Notes: generated from the letters alone by a model not told the origin. A stretch of 64,000 nt of DNA from GCA-003244245 sp050699635 (GCA_050699635.1 JBOHFK010000012.1:1-64000); one strand, 5' to 3'; shown: positions 53,654 through 61,880, counted from the first letter of the stretch. Numbers and translations are program-made.

Positions 53654-54568
53654 ATGAAACCCGCCGGCCAGCTCTGGCTCGCGGCGCGCCAGCTCATCTC
53701 GTATGGCACGCATGCGACGGGGTGGGTGACGGCGTCGACACGCATGACGCTGGACATTCTGTCCCACACCGTCGTGACCATCGCTCGGCCGACGAGCGTA
53801 CGCGGGATGGCCGTGGAGGCCGCGGTGCTGGTCGCGCACCTGGTGATGTACCCGTTTGGTGTGTGGACCGAACAGCTGAGTCCCGGCGGTCCCTACGACC
53901 GTTACCGCACCGACGACCTGCCTCCTGGCGAGCGCGGTCTGGTGACCGCTGATGCCCGCGCCGCGGGGACGCCAATTCTCTTGGTACCCGGATTCGCCGA
54001 TAACCGCTCCGCGTTCGCGGTGCTCCGACGAGCCTTGCGCAAGCGCGGATTCGGCATGGTCTACAGCCCCAATTCCAGCATCCTGACCGCGCTGACCGGC
54101 GACCTGCGCAGTGCCGCCCGTGAGCTGGGCAATGAGATTGAGCGGATCTGCGAGGCGACCGGCGCGGAGCAGGTGCATGTGGTGGGACATTCGATGGGCG
54201 GGCTGGTCGCTCGTTACTACGTCCAGCGGATGGGCGGGGACTCCCGGGTGCACACCCTGCTCACGCTGGGCACCCCGCACCACGGAACCATCACCGCCTA
54301 CCTGTTGCCCGCTCCGGTGCTCTATCAGCTACGCCCCGACTCGGACATCATGGCTGAGCTCGCGGCACCAGCGCCGGGATGCCGCACCCGCTTCGTCGCG
54401 GTGTGGAGCGAACTGGACGGGTGGATCCTGCCCCAGCGCAACGCCAGACTGGATCATCACGACCTCCTCGTGACCAACCACTCCCTCAGCGACGTGGGTC
54501 ACTTGTCACTGCCGGTTGATCCGCGCGCGGTGCGCACCGTGCTGAGCACCCTGACTCCCCGCTCGTAG
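53654..54568 (+). CDS. Alpha/beta-hydrolase lipase/esterase
   Basis: 304 aa. TPILLVPGFADNRSAF supplies the oxyanion-hole region, VVGHSMGGLVARYY the Ser nucleophile elbow, and LLTLGTPHHG follows. ELDGWILP and GHLSLP provide candidate Asp and His. A hydrophobic segment near residues 52-68 could anchor it in the membrane; no clear cleavable signal. Divergent from the B12-binding gene by 53 bp. Confidence 0.87.
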   Translation: MKPAGQLWLAARQLISYGTHATGWVTASTRMTLDILSHTVVTIARPTSVRGMAVEAAVLVAHLVMYPFGVWTEQLSPGGPYDRYRTDDLPPGERGLVTADARAAGTPILLVPGFADNRSAFAVLRRALRKRGFGMVYSPNSSILTALTGDLRSAARELGNEIERICEATGAEQVHVVGHSMGGLVARYYVQRMGGDSRVHTLLTLGTPHHGTITAYLLPAPVLYQLRPDSDIMAELAAPAPGCRTRFVAVWSELDGWILPQRNARLDHHDLLVTNHSLSDVGHLSLPVDPRAVRTVLSTLTPRS

Positions 54569-54626
54569 GCCACGACCGACCGCCTGGCGCGGCAGACCGA
54601 ACGCTGGCCGATACAGACGGACGTAT

Positions 54627-54696
54627 CTCGGAACGGCGCCTTGCTCGCGGGTGTCGCTCTTGGTTACCTTCCCGCGGTCCACGGCCACGTTCCGAG
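54627..54696 (+). promoter_or_regulatory. Structured 5' leader of the M23 peptidase gene
   Basis: CTCGGAACG (54627-54635) pairs perfectly with CGTTCCGAG (54688-54696), extended outward by GTA/TAC with a one-base bulge, enclosing about 50 nt rich in paired GC. The stem ends 23 bp before the start codon. It could be an RNA element such as a riboswitch or attenuator. I could not match it to the conserved core of the ydaO c-di-AMP class that precedes some actinobacterial cell-wall hydrolase genes. Confidence 0.5.
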
Positions 54697-54719
54697 TACG
54701 GCTCACGGAAAGGCAGGTT

Positions 54720-55556
54720 TTGGCTCGACACCGCTCCCCGCGCGGCGCACGGCCGTCTCTGATGGCTGATGCGGCACCGGTCACGAGTCCTGGCTCCCCG
54801 AGTGCTGGCTCCCTGAGTCCTGGCTCCTCGGGCCTTGCTCCTTCGAGCACGCGGGTACGACACCGGATCACGGCACCCTCGCCCACCGCGCGCGGCCGGG
54901 TCGTGGTTGCGGCCGTCGCAGCAGGCGCATTCGTCGCCGCTGGCCAGACGATCGACACGACGGCCGTGACGACCGCCGACGACGCCCCGGTACTGGCGTC
55001 TGCAAAGCAAGCGTCGTCGGTAGTAGGCCTCGGCGGAGCCGCCCCGGCGCCGGAGTATCTGCCGGTGACCCGTCCGGCGGACGCTGCCGCAGTCGACGCC
55101 GTGCAGGCGATGGCCAAGGGTCAGCGCCTTATCTCTGAACAGGTCGCTAGAGAGGCCGAAGCCAGCCGGATCCGGTTCGTCCTGCCGACGAATGGCGTCT
55201 TCACCTCCGGTTACGGTGGCAGGTGGGGCGTGTTCCACTACGGAATCGACCTCGCGAATTCCATCGGCACGCCGATACTTGCCGCTGCCGACGGCACGGT
55301 CGTGGAGTCCGGACCGGCCAGCGGCTTCGGACTCTGGGTACGCATCCGGCACTTGGACGGCACGACCACCGTCTACGGGCACATCAACCGTGCGCTTGTG
55401 TCGGAGGGCCAGAAAGTCCGGGCGGGGCAGGAGATCGCCGAGATGGGCAACCGCGGCAACTCCACCGGCCCGCACCTGCACTTCGAGGTGTGGAACCCGG
55501 CCGGCCAGAAGATCAACCCAATAATCTGGTTGCACCAACATGGGATCAACTTCTGA
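54720..55556 (+). CDS. M23-family metallopeptidase (LytM-type)
   Basis: 278 aa; exported cell-wall endopeptidase. N-terminal disordered Ser/Pro region, one hydrophobic helix VVVAAVAAGAFVAAGQ near residues 61-76 as signal/anchor, then the LytM domain: HYGIDLANSIGTPILAAADG with the His/Asp ligands and GPHLHFEVW with the last His. I chose TTG 54720 (reads MARHRSPRG, a typical start in this family) after AAAGGCAGG. In mycobacteria an M23 homologue sits between uvrD1 and sucC, as here. Confidence 0.9.
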   Translation: MARHRSPRGARPSLMADAAPVTSPGSPSAGSLSPGSSGLAPSSTRVRHRITAPSPTARGRVVVAAVAAGAFVAAGQTIDTTAVTTADDAPVLASAKQASSVVGLGGAAPAPEYLPVTRPADAAAVDAVQAMAKGQRLISEQVAREAEASRIRFVLPTNGVFTSGYGGRWGVFHYGIDLANSIGTPILAAADGTVVESGPASGFGLWVRIRHLDGTTTVYGHINRALVSEGQKVRAGQEIAEMGNRGNSTGPHLHFEVWNPAGQKINPIIWLHQHGINF

Positions 55557-55573
55557 CGGCATCGGTCGCCAGT

Positions 55574-55888
55574 TCAGTGACCACCATGTGATGGCCACCC
55601 GCCGACCAGATGTGCGTACGCAGTGCGCCACACCGAGCACAGCATCGGCCGCCGAGGCCGCAGGCGGAACGCCCGATCGCAGTGTCGGCATCGGCCGCGA
55701 AGGCCACCACTGTGCTGAGCCAAGAGGCTCCGCCAGGCCGAAGCCAGGGGATGCAGCAGGCCCTGCACCGCAGGCCAGGTAGCTCCCGGGTCCGCGACTC
55801 CCGGGTCCGCCCCGCGGAGCACCCGCTCGACCTCGCGCAGGTACGCTTCCACGCGCTCCCGTAACACTCGGCCCAACCGCTCGTCCAT
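55574..55888 (-). CDS. Small actinobacterial protein with CxxC, 104 aa
   Basis: Starts MDERLGRVLRERVEAYLREV, followed by a helical middle and GRCRHCDRAFRLRP with PMLCSVWRTAYAHL, an incomplete zinc-ribbon-like layout of three Cys. The pattern resembles small uncharacterised actinobacterial proteins. Convergent with the M23 gene (17-bp gap). Function unknown. Confidence 0.65.
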   Translation of the reverse strand: MDERLGRVLRERVEAYLREVERVLRGADPGVADPGATWPAVQGLLHPLASAWRSLLAQHSGGLRGRCRHCDRAFRLRPRRPMLCSVWRTAYAHLVGGWPSHGGH

Positions 55889-56020
55889 CCCCCACCCCCA
55901 GCAGTGTAATCGAACTTGTGTTCGAACACTAGAGGATGGCCCTGACAATTCTTGACCGTGCCCGGAGCGGCGTCACCCAGCGCTAGTCAACGGCGTAGCG
56001 CCACGTCAGAGCTCACCTGG

Positions 56021-56950
56021 TCAGGGAACCAGAACGACCTTGCCGGTGGTGTGACCGGAGGCACTGAAGTCGTGGGCCTTGGCGACCTCGGCCAGCGGGA
56101 ATGCCTCGTCGATGTGCACCGTGAGCTGACCGGACTCCACCAGCAGGCTCAGCTGGGCCAGGTCGTGGACCGAGGGGCGCACCGACACGACCTCGAACCG
56201 CACCCCCAGTTCGGTGGCACGTTCCTGGGTGAGGCCGAGATTGCCGCCGATCGCCCCTACGATCAGTCCACCCGATCTGAGCACAGCGGCCGAGCGTGGC
56301 GCGTCGGCGCCGCCCAGCAGGTCGAGCACCACGTCCACCGCACCAGTCTCATGGACGAAATCCGCAGTGGAGTAGTCGATCAACTCGTCCGCTCCGAGCG
56401 AGCGGAGAAAGTCGTGCTTGGCCGTTGATGCGGTGCCGATGACGTACGCCCCCCGGGTCTTGGCGACCTGGATAGCGAGGTGGCCGACTCCCCCGGCGGC
56501 CCGATGGATCAGCACCCGCTGGCCAGCCGAAATGCCGGCGATGCCGACCAGCGCCTGCCATGCAGTGAGCGCGGCCAGCGGCAGCCCACCGGCCTGCTCC
56601 ATCGTCAGCACGGCAGGTTTGGGAATGAGCTCGTTGGGCGAGGCCAGCACGTAGTCCGCGTAGGTGTTGCCGGCATGGGGGAACCCGAGCAGACCCAGAA
56701 CCTCGTCGCCGGGCGCGAAGGCAGAGACGCCAGGCCCGGTGCTCTCGATCACCCCAGCGACGTCCCAGCCGAGAGTGAACGGCGGTTCGCCGAGCAGCGG
56801 GTAGCCTTCGCGGACGACGACATCGACCGGGTTGATACCGGCGGCACCGACCTTGATCAGCACCTGTCCATGGTCCGGTACCGGCCGATTGACCTCGATG
56901 ATCTCCAGTACGGACGGTTCGCCGAACTCGGCCTGTGTGACAGTTCGCAT
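56021..56950 (-). CDS. NADP-dependent quinone oxidoreductase-like protein (zinc-free MDR)
   Basis: 309 aa. GroES-like start, GWDVAGVIESTGPGVSAF, FAPGDEVLGLLGF, and Rossmann motif HRAAGGVGHLAIQVAKTRG. The structural-zinc Cys lobe is absent, as in QOR-type enzymes. ATG 56950 is 6 bp from GAGGAG; ATG 56956 abuts that site. Divergent from an HxlR regulator, the usual pairing for redox or electrophile response. Confidence 0.9.
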   Translation of the reverse strand: MRTVTQAEFGEPSVLEIIEVNRPVPDHGQVLIKVGAAGINPVDVVVREGYPLLGEPPFTLGWDVAGVIESTGPGVSAFAPGDEVLGLLGFPHAGNTYADYVLASPNELIPKPAVLTMEQAGGLPLAALTAWQALVGIAGISAGQRVLIHRAAGGVGHLAIQVAKTRGAYVIGTASTAKHDFLRSLGADELIDYSTADFVHETGAVDVVLDLLGGADAPRSAAVLRSGGLIVGAIGGNLGLTQERATELGVRFEVVSVRPSVHDLAQLSLLVESGQLTVHIDEAFPLAEVAKAHDFSASGHTTGKVVLVP

Positions 56951-57001
56951 CTTCATCTCCTCGAGTCAGGATCTCCTACTGGGTCAATCCTGCGTCAGGC
57001 T

Positions 57002-57044
57002 GGTACCATTACGAAAGAAGGCACCTTTTTGATATATAGGTACC
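57002..57044. promoter_or_regulatory. Candidate HxlR operator in the divergent spacer
   Basis: GGTACC occurs at 57002-57007 and 57039-57044 (the second within AGGTACCT), and the related AGGCACCT lies between. The intervening TTTTTGATATATA is the most AT-rich stretch of the local region. It suits an HxlR-family binding site serving both genes. Confidence 0.55.
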
Positions 57045-57046
57045 TT

Positions 57047-57466
57047 ATGGATACCACTTTGGAGCTGGGGAAATTGGATGCCGACGCGTACCTGAGCCAG
57101 TGCGCTTCGCGGACCGTGCTGAGCGCCATCGCCGACAAGTGGACCTGCCTGCTGGTAGCCGCGCTGCGCGACGGCCCCATACGGTTCGGCGTACTGCGCC
57201 GCACGCTCGACGGCATCACCCAGAAGAGCCTCACCCAGGCGCTGCGGGCCATGGAACGGGACGGGATCGTGATCCGAACCCTGTACCCGACAATCCCGCC
57301 TCGGGTGGAGTACGAGCTCAGCGAACTCGGTCACAGTGTGGTCACCCTGATGGCCGGGATCAAGCGCTGGTCCGAGGAACACGTGAATGAGATCCTCGCC
57401 GCTCGCGAGCGTTATGACGAGCGGGCCACCCAGCAGCCGCAACCGGTCCAGGCTTGGCCAGCCTGA
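57047..57466 (+). CDS. HxlR-family transcriptional regulator
   Basis: 139 aa winged helix: CASRTVLSAIADKWTCLLVA starts the domain with the conserved Cys and DKW; FGVLRRTLDGITQKSLTQAL is the recognition helix region and TIPPRVEYELSELG the wing. The N-terminal Cys is the usual redox sensor of the family. Probably represses the divergent oxidoreductase. Confidence 0.93.
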   Translation: MDTTLELGKLDADAYLSQCASRTVLSAIADKWTCLLVAALRDGPIRFGVLRRTLDGITQKSLTQALRAMERDGIVIRTLYPTIPPRVEYELSELGHSVVTLMAGIKRWSEEHVNEILAARERYDERATQQPQPVQAWPA

Positions 57467-58105
57467 GGTCAGGGCTGCGCCACCACGGTCCGCCATGATG
57501 CAGCGCTCCAGTGCATGTCCAGCCGCTGACCACCCGAGCGGCCAAGCTAGAACGGCGCCGGTTCGTCGGTTGCGCGGAGGTGCTGGGGGGGCGGGTCGGG
57601 GTGGGGGGCGTTGCCGGATCGGCAAGCCCTCGGCGATGGCCGAGGGGTGCATACGGGGGGTATGGCGGGCCGGGTTGGGGTCAGGGTGGTCTTGGGTTAT
57701 CGGTGGTGGCTGGGTGCGGTATGTCCGCCCAAGAAGGCTGATCCAGACGATCCACGGGCAATAGCACACATTCGTGGTTACCAGCCCGATAACTCCGCTC
57801 CTTGGCGCAGCCCGAGAACCCGACCGAGCAAGATCAGCCTGTGCCACAAGCGGCTCATTGTGAGCTCGATCATCGAGTCCGACCTACGCGGGACTGCGAC
57901 CCGCGCGTGCTGCCTGGTCCGCACCCGACAAGGCCTATCACACGGGTCAGCTTTCGGGTCGAGCTGCCGGGCCGAGGGTCGGAGCTGGCCGGGGATGCCG
58001 ACGCGGGCGAAGGCCGGGGCGAGGGTGTCGGGGCCTTGGGTGAGGTGGGCCCAGCCCGGGCTCAGCCCGGGCCCAGCCCTCTGTGTGTACCGGGATGCGT
58101 GCGGC
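57467..58105. other. About 640 bp without a supported gene
   Basis: Open frames exist only through high GC; none gives a plausible protein. The stretch includes a very G-rich run at 57585-57608 and the repeated, imperfectly palindromic GGGCCCAGCCCGGGCTCAG near 58,050. Confidence 0.5.
57585..57608 (+). other. G-quadruplex-forming run
   Basis: Four G-tracts of 7, 3, 4 and 6 bases separated by loops of 1, 2 and 1 bases. Such short loops favour a very stable parallel quadruplex. It lies about 120 bp after the HxlR gene in non-coding DNA. Confidence 0.7.
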
Positions 58106-58345
58106 TTAGGCGGCGTCGTCACTGGTGAGGGTGAGATAGGCACCGTCGAGCAGGGAAGTGCGGGCTGCACCGGCGAATAGCAGGGCGAGATCGACCAGCG
58201 CGTAGCGGTCGGCGATGGCACGCGACGTCGAGGGAGGCGTTGTCGCCGCTGACGTACACCGGTCGGTAGATCCTCCCCGGCCAGCATGAACCCGGTGACC
58301 GGCCCGGTTGCGGGCTCACAACCTGGGGGGGCCGTGTCGAGGCCG
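58106..58345 (-). pseudogene. Metallo-beta-lactamase-fold (UlaG-like) hydrolase fragment, frameshifted
   Basis: Reading leftward, three frames carry consecutive pieces of one family: TGPVTGFMLAGED, then YRPVYVSGDNASLDVA, then AIADRYALVDLALLFAGAAR with TSLLDGAYLTLTSDDAA and a TAA stop. GDNASLDVV and VLFAGAARTxLLDGAxLTLTS are characteristic of MBL-fold hydrolases of the UlaG/YcbX type. Two or more frameshifts and missing N- and C-terminal parts show a relic. Confidence 0.72.
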
Positions 58346-58598
58346 TTCCAGCTTCTACCTGGTAGCGGCCACAGGCCTGTCTTGCACGTGGCACCTGGAC
58401 GTATGTGTCAGGTTGAGTGTTCTGGTGCTGGCGCCTGTCGGGCTGCACGTTCCTTCCATGTTTCGTCGGCAGCGATTTGATCAACTTGGTCCATGGTGGT
58501 AACAGTACGAGCTATGACAGCGATCTTACTCAGGATCAATAACTCCAACCTCAATTGACGAGTGGGCCACCGCAAGTGGGCTCGTTCAGGGAGCTGTA

Positions 58599-59147
58599 GT
58601 GAACAGTAATCTTTTCGGCGCGGTGTCGTTGATTATCGCCCTCACCGCAGTCGCGGTCGCGGTATGGCAGGTGCGAGCACACCTAGTCGCGATCGAAAAG
58701 TCGAATTCTCTTCCAGTTGCATCTGCCGCGTTCAATGAATTTCGTTCTCAGAAATTCCGTAATCATCTTTTTAAGGTATGGAGAGACGCACCCTCTGACG
58801 TACCCGAAGGCGGCTTCGAAGCGCTGGCTGAGAAGTGGCGCGAAAGCGCGTACGAGGTGGCATATTTCTTTGAGCATCTCGGAATTCTCGTTGCATATGA
58901 CCTCGTGCCCGAAGAGTTGATTGTGGGCTTCTCATCTAACGCTGTTGTACGGTCATGGCGAACCCTGGAACCCTTTATTCAGAAAGAGCGGGAGCATAGG
59001 AAACAAGGTGCTTATACAGGCCTTTCTCCAAACTTCGTAAGTCATTTTGAGCATCTTGCTGCGATTGCGTCGAAAATAGATTCCCGAGGTGAGCATATTG
59101 ACGATGTGATTCTCAGAAAATTGAAGATTCGAAAGTTTCGACCATAA
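58599..59147 (+). CDS. Membrane-anchored protein of DUF4760-like type, 182 aa
   Basis: One N-terminal transmembrane helix (FGAVSLIIALTAVAVAVWQV) and a cytoplasmic helical domain with FRNHLFKVW, ESAYEVAYFFEHLGILVAYD and VVRSWRTLEPFIQKERE, the layout of DUF4760-type proteins. Function unknown. Codon and base use are markedly AT-richer than neighbours (for example 58,700-59,140), pointing to recent transfer. GTG start follows GGGAG. Confidence 0.8.
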   Translation: MNSNLFGAVSLIIALTAVAVAVWQVRAHLVAIEKSNSLPVASAAFNEFRSQKFRNHLFKVWRDAPSDVPEGGFEALAEKWRESAYEVAYFFEHLGILVAYDLVPEELIVGFSSNAVVRSWRTLEPFIQKEREHRKQGAYTGLSPNFVSHFEHLAAIASKIDSRGEHIDDVILRKLKIRKFRP

Positions 59148-59320
59148 GATGTGCGGGACATTTTATGGACGCCGGGCAATTCGGTGCGAACTGTGCGCAA
59201 CAAGGTTCGATGGAGGTCTCATGCGCTCGTTACAAGATCTGGTGGAACCCGTCCGAGTCCGACTTGGGTTCCACGGTCGCCCTACTTCGCTGCAGTACGT
59301 GATCTCTCGTTCCAAAGCCT
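59148..59320. other. Short spacer with no supported gene
   Basis: Base composition stays mixed, between the AT-richer gene and the GC-rich cassette. No gene recognised. Confidence 0.35.
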
Positions 59321-59425
59321 CAGCAGGTTGCGCGCGGCCGGCAACTCGCCGAGCATTACAAGATCAGCGAGAACTGTGTAAAACGGATGCTACGTGAGGG
59401 GGGCACCCCGCCGGGAATATCGTAG
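59321..59425 (+). pseudogene. Possible recombinase/HTH C-terminal scrap
   Basis: The frame reads QQVARGRQLAEHYKISENCV then KRMLREGG and a TAG stop. It resembles the terminal HTH of serine recombinases or similar proteins (LAERYGIS..VKRLLREHG). About 34 codons, no start. A relic of mobile DNA is the simplest reading; the match is by eye. Confidence 0.4.
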
Positions 59426-59793
59426 AACCTGATACCGGTACGCCTCGCTCACCCAGTCGCTAAACCGCCACCCACGCGACGCCTGCTCAGACCGGACGCT
59501 TACTCACGCGGAGCTGCCGCTGTCTCCTGTCCAGTCCAGAGAAGCCCGCCCCTCTGCGCAGGAACTAATCGACAGTGACCTGGCGGGCTGAATGTTCTGT
59601 CAGCAGGGTGACGGCGTTGCCGCTGTGAGCCAGAAGTGGCCGCGGTGCGCAACATCGGACCTGTGATCGCCCGCGCCCAGCAGGCTGCACCGGTGCAGCG
59701 CTAGCCTGGATTGCGTACCCCCTCGCCGAGGTGCACCGCCCCGGGGCGACGGTCCGGGGATCGGCGGGGCGGAACCGGGTGAGGAGTGGTTTC
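59426..59793. other. Upstream region of cassette 2, no gene seen
   Basis: About 370 bp between the recombinase scrap and the XRE start. Its last 20 bp carry the GTGAGGAG ribosome-binding site of the regulator. No convincing promoter pair found. Confidence 0.4.
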
Positions 59794-61014
59794 TTGATCG
59801 ACATTGAGCAACCGCGAACTATCGGCCAGCGACTTCGGGAGATCCGGCACTGGCGGGATAAGTCACTGCGGGTGGTCGCCGAGTTGGCTGGGATTTCGGA
59901 GTCGTACCTGTCCCGCTTGGAGCGGGGTGAACGTCAGGTCGATAGCCGGGCCCTGCTGGAGGCGCTCGCTGCGGCGCTGGAGGTCGCACCCGGGGACCTG
60001 ACCGGAGCTCACGAGCTGACGTCCGCCAAGGGCTTGGGCGAGGCGCACGCCGCGGTGGTAGCGCTGCGGATCGCGCTGGCTGACAACGCGCTCGACGATC
60101 CCGCCGACGATGCCGGGCGCACTTGGCCCGAGCTGGCCACGACACTGCGTCGCGTGAACTCCGAGCTGCGCCCCGCAGCCGATTACGCGGGGCTGGGCGT
60201 TGTGCTCCCGGATCTGATCACGGACCTGCATGCGGTCGCGGCCGGTGATCCGGCTCGCCGACCCAGCGCGCTGTACGGATTGCTGGACACCTATGCCGCT
60301 GCCAGCATGATGGCCAAGCATCTCGGTGAGGCGGACCTGGCGGCCGTGGCAGCGATGCACGCCCGGGCGGTGGCAGCGCAGCTGGATTCTCCGGCGCACA
60401 GCGCGCTGGCCGAGTTCCTGCGGGCGCAGGCGGTGTCCAGCCCGGCCCGACCGCGCAGCCTGGCACTGGCGGCGAGGGCGGCTGACCAGGTGGCCCCGTG
60501 CGTGGGTAGCGACCCTGGCGCCGCGGAGATGTACGGGATGCTGCACCTCACGTGCGCGCTCAACGCTGCCGCATTGCGCCGTCCCGCCGAGTCGGCCGAC
60601 CACCAGGCCGAGGCTGCCGATGTAGCCGCGCGGGTGGGTTCCGGTACCAACTTCGGCCACCAAGGCTTCGGGCTGGTCAACTACGGGTTCTGGAAAGTGC
60701 ACCTCGCCGTAGAGCGCGGCGACGGCGGCAAGGTCCGCGAACTGGCCCGCGGAATCGACACCACGGGCGTGATGTCAGCGTCGCGGCGCGCGGGGTTCTA
60801 CTCCGACCTTGGCCGGGGACTGGCGACTGAGCGGGCGCACCGGCAAGACGCCGTGGCCGCGCTGCGCACCGCCGAGCGGCTCGCGCCGCAGCGGGTCCGG
60901 GCCAACCCGTTCGTCCGGGAGGTCGTCACCGACCTGATGCGCCGCGCGCGGCGGGATGCCATAGGCCGGGAGCTGCGTGGTATGGCGTACAGGATGGGTC
61001 TGGCCGCTGGCTGA
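59794..61014 (+). CDS. XRE-family transcriptional regulator with helical-repeat C-terminus (cassette 2)
   Basis: 406 aa. HTH at residues about 5-70: TIGQRLREIRHWRDKSLRVV, AGISESYLSRLERGERQVDS, LLEALAAALEVAPGDLTGA. The rest is helical repeats (YGLLDTYAAASMMAKHLGEA, LHLTCALNAAALRRP), ending LAPQRVRANPFVREVVTDLM, equivalent to the end of the cassette-1 regulator. TTG start, 7 bp after GAGGAG. Followed by the same set of small genes as cassette 1. Confidence 0.87.
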   Translation: MIDIEQPRTIGQRLREIRHWRDKSLRVVAELAGISESYLSRLERGERQVDSRALLEALAAALEVAPGDLTGAHELTSAKGLGEAHAAVVALRIALADNALDDPADDAGRTWPELATTLRRVNSELRPAADYAGLGVVLPDLITDLHAVAAGDPARRPSALYGLLDTYAAASMMAKHLGEADLAAVAAMHARAVAAQLDSPAHSALAEFLRAQAVSSPARPRSLALAARAADQVAPCVGSDPGAAEMYGMLHLTCALNAAALRRPAESADHQAEAADVAARVGSGTNFGHQGFGLVNYGFWKVHLAVERGDGGKVRELARGIDTTGVMSASRRAGFYSDLGRGLATERAHRQDAVAALRTAERLAPQRVRANPFVREVVTDLMRRARRDAIGRELRGMAYRMGLAAG

Positions 61015-61073
61015 CCGGGTGATCTTGCCTGGCGGGCAAGATCACGATGGTGATCGCATTCACTCTCTGCCGA

Positions 61074-61289
61074 GTGACCAACGGCGCCACCGACGTACCC
61101 ACCACTCGCTCCCCCGCTGAACCTCACCTCACCCCGGGGGAGGCGCTGGTCAAGCTTTTCCTAGACAACGCCGACCGGGCCGCCAACGCGGACAACGACT
61201 CCCTGGTGGTGGAGCTGCTGAAGCGGCGCCGGGAGATTCAGACACTCGCTAACCTCACCGGGCCGGGCGGCACCACCACGGTGAGCTGA
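61074..61289 (+). CDS. Small acidic protein, 71 aa (cassette 2)
   Basis: Homologue of 17,384-17,599 with equal length: LTPGEALVKLFLDNADR, NADNDSLVVELLKRRREI, ending TTTVS. GTG start. Its TGA overlaps the Shine-Dalgarno sequence (TGAGGCGA) of the next gene exactly as in cassette 1. Function unknown. Confidence 0.75.
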   Translation: MTNGATDVPTTRSPAEPHLTPGEALVKLFLDNADRAANADNDSLVVELLKRRREIQTLANLTGPGGTTTVS

Positions 61290-61300
61290 GGCGACCCCCT

Positions 61301-61549
61301 ATGGCGGGCAGGCACCGACTCAACGGTCACCGGACGGTCACCAGACGGCGCGGTGTGGAGATGGTGGACATCACGACGCTGGTCGCGCACGTCCTAACCG
61401 ACGCTGCCGCTGTTGCCGGGCGTCGTGGCGGGGGCCGTTACTTCGCGTTGTGCGGTGCGGAGGTCATCCCGGCCAGCCTCACTGCGACCCCGGAAGGTGG
61501 CTACTGCCGGTCATGCACCGCGATACCCACCCAGAGGTCGACGCGGTGA
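61301..61549 (+). CDS. Small Cys-containing protein, 82 aa (cassette 2)
   Basis: Near-identical to 17,610-17,858 (69 of 82 residues by eye). Basic N-terminus MAGRHRLNGHR, GVEMVDITTLVAHVL, and FALCGAEVIPASL...GYCRSC with Cys at 51, 69 and 72. Conservation across two separate loci implies a selected function and either recent duplication or repeated transfer. Confidence 0.8.
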   Translation: MAGRHRLNGHRTVTRRRGVEMVDITTLVAHVLTDAAAVAGRRGGGRYFALCGAEVIPASLTATPEGGYCRSCTAIPTQRSTR

Positions 61550-61686
61550 CCGGGGCAGCGCCGAAACCGCCGGTGGTCCCGGACGCGCCGCACGGCACGC
61601 TACGCGGCTACTCGATGGGCTGCCGCTGCATGTTGTGCAAGTCCGCGAAGGACGCGGCCAACGATTCCGGGGGCCGTCCACGGTGA
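61546..61686 (+). CDS. Small CxCxxC protein, 46 aa (cassette 2)
   Basis: GTG overlaps the previous TGA. PKPPVVPDAPHGTLRGYSMG then CRCMLCKSAKDAA. Homologue of 17,855-18,019, 8 residues shorter at the C-terminus. Probable metal knuckle; role unknown. Confidence 0.65.
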   Translation: MTGAAPKPPVVPDAPHGTLRGYSMGCRCMLCKSAKDAANDSGGRPR

Positions 61687-61880
61687 CCGAACTCGCCGAT
61701 CTTGACTCCTGCCCGCACTGCGGTGGTACCAGCGGTGTGCAGCTCATCACCGACACGTCACCGAAGGTTGAGGCATGGTCGTGCACCGGGTACGGCACGC
61801 AGTGGGTGGTCTCGCCGGTCAACCGGCTCGCACAACCCCACTCCCACCATCGCCGCCAACAATGGAGCCTGATCGTGTGA
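61683..61880 (+). CDS. Small zinc-ribbon protein, 65 aa (cassette 2)
   Basis: GTG overlaps the preceding TGA (GTGA). SCPHCGGTSG gives a CxxC knuckle; the second half has WSCTGYGTQWVVSPVN, where a CxxCG would normally complete the ribbon, but only one Cys remains (CTGYG). Cassette 1 has a different, apparently broken gene at this position. Confidence 0.6.
   Translation: MTELADLDSCPHCGGTSGVQLITDTSPKVEAWSCTGYGTQWVVSPVNRLAQPHSHHRRQQWSLIV

Noticed and set aside
54569..54719. ydaO-type c-di-AMP riboswitch
   Set aside because: The conserved core sequences of that class are not recognisable; only a strong stem is seen.
57611..58180. 189-aa plus-strand gene after HxlR
   Set aside because: Low-complexity translation and overlap with an MBL-fold relic on the other strand.
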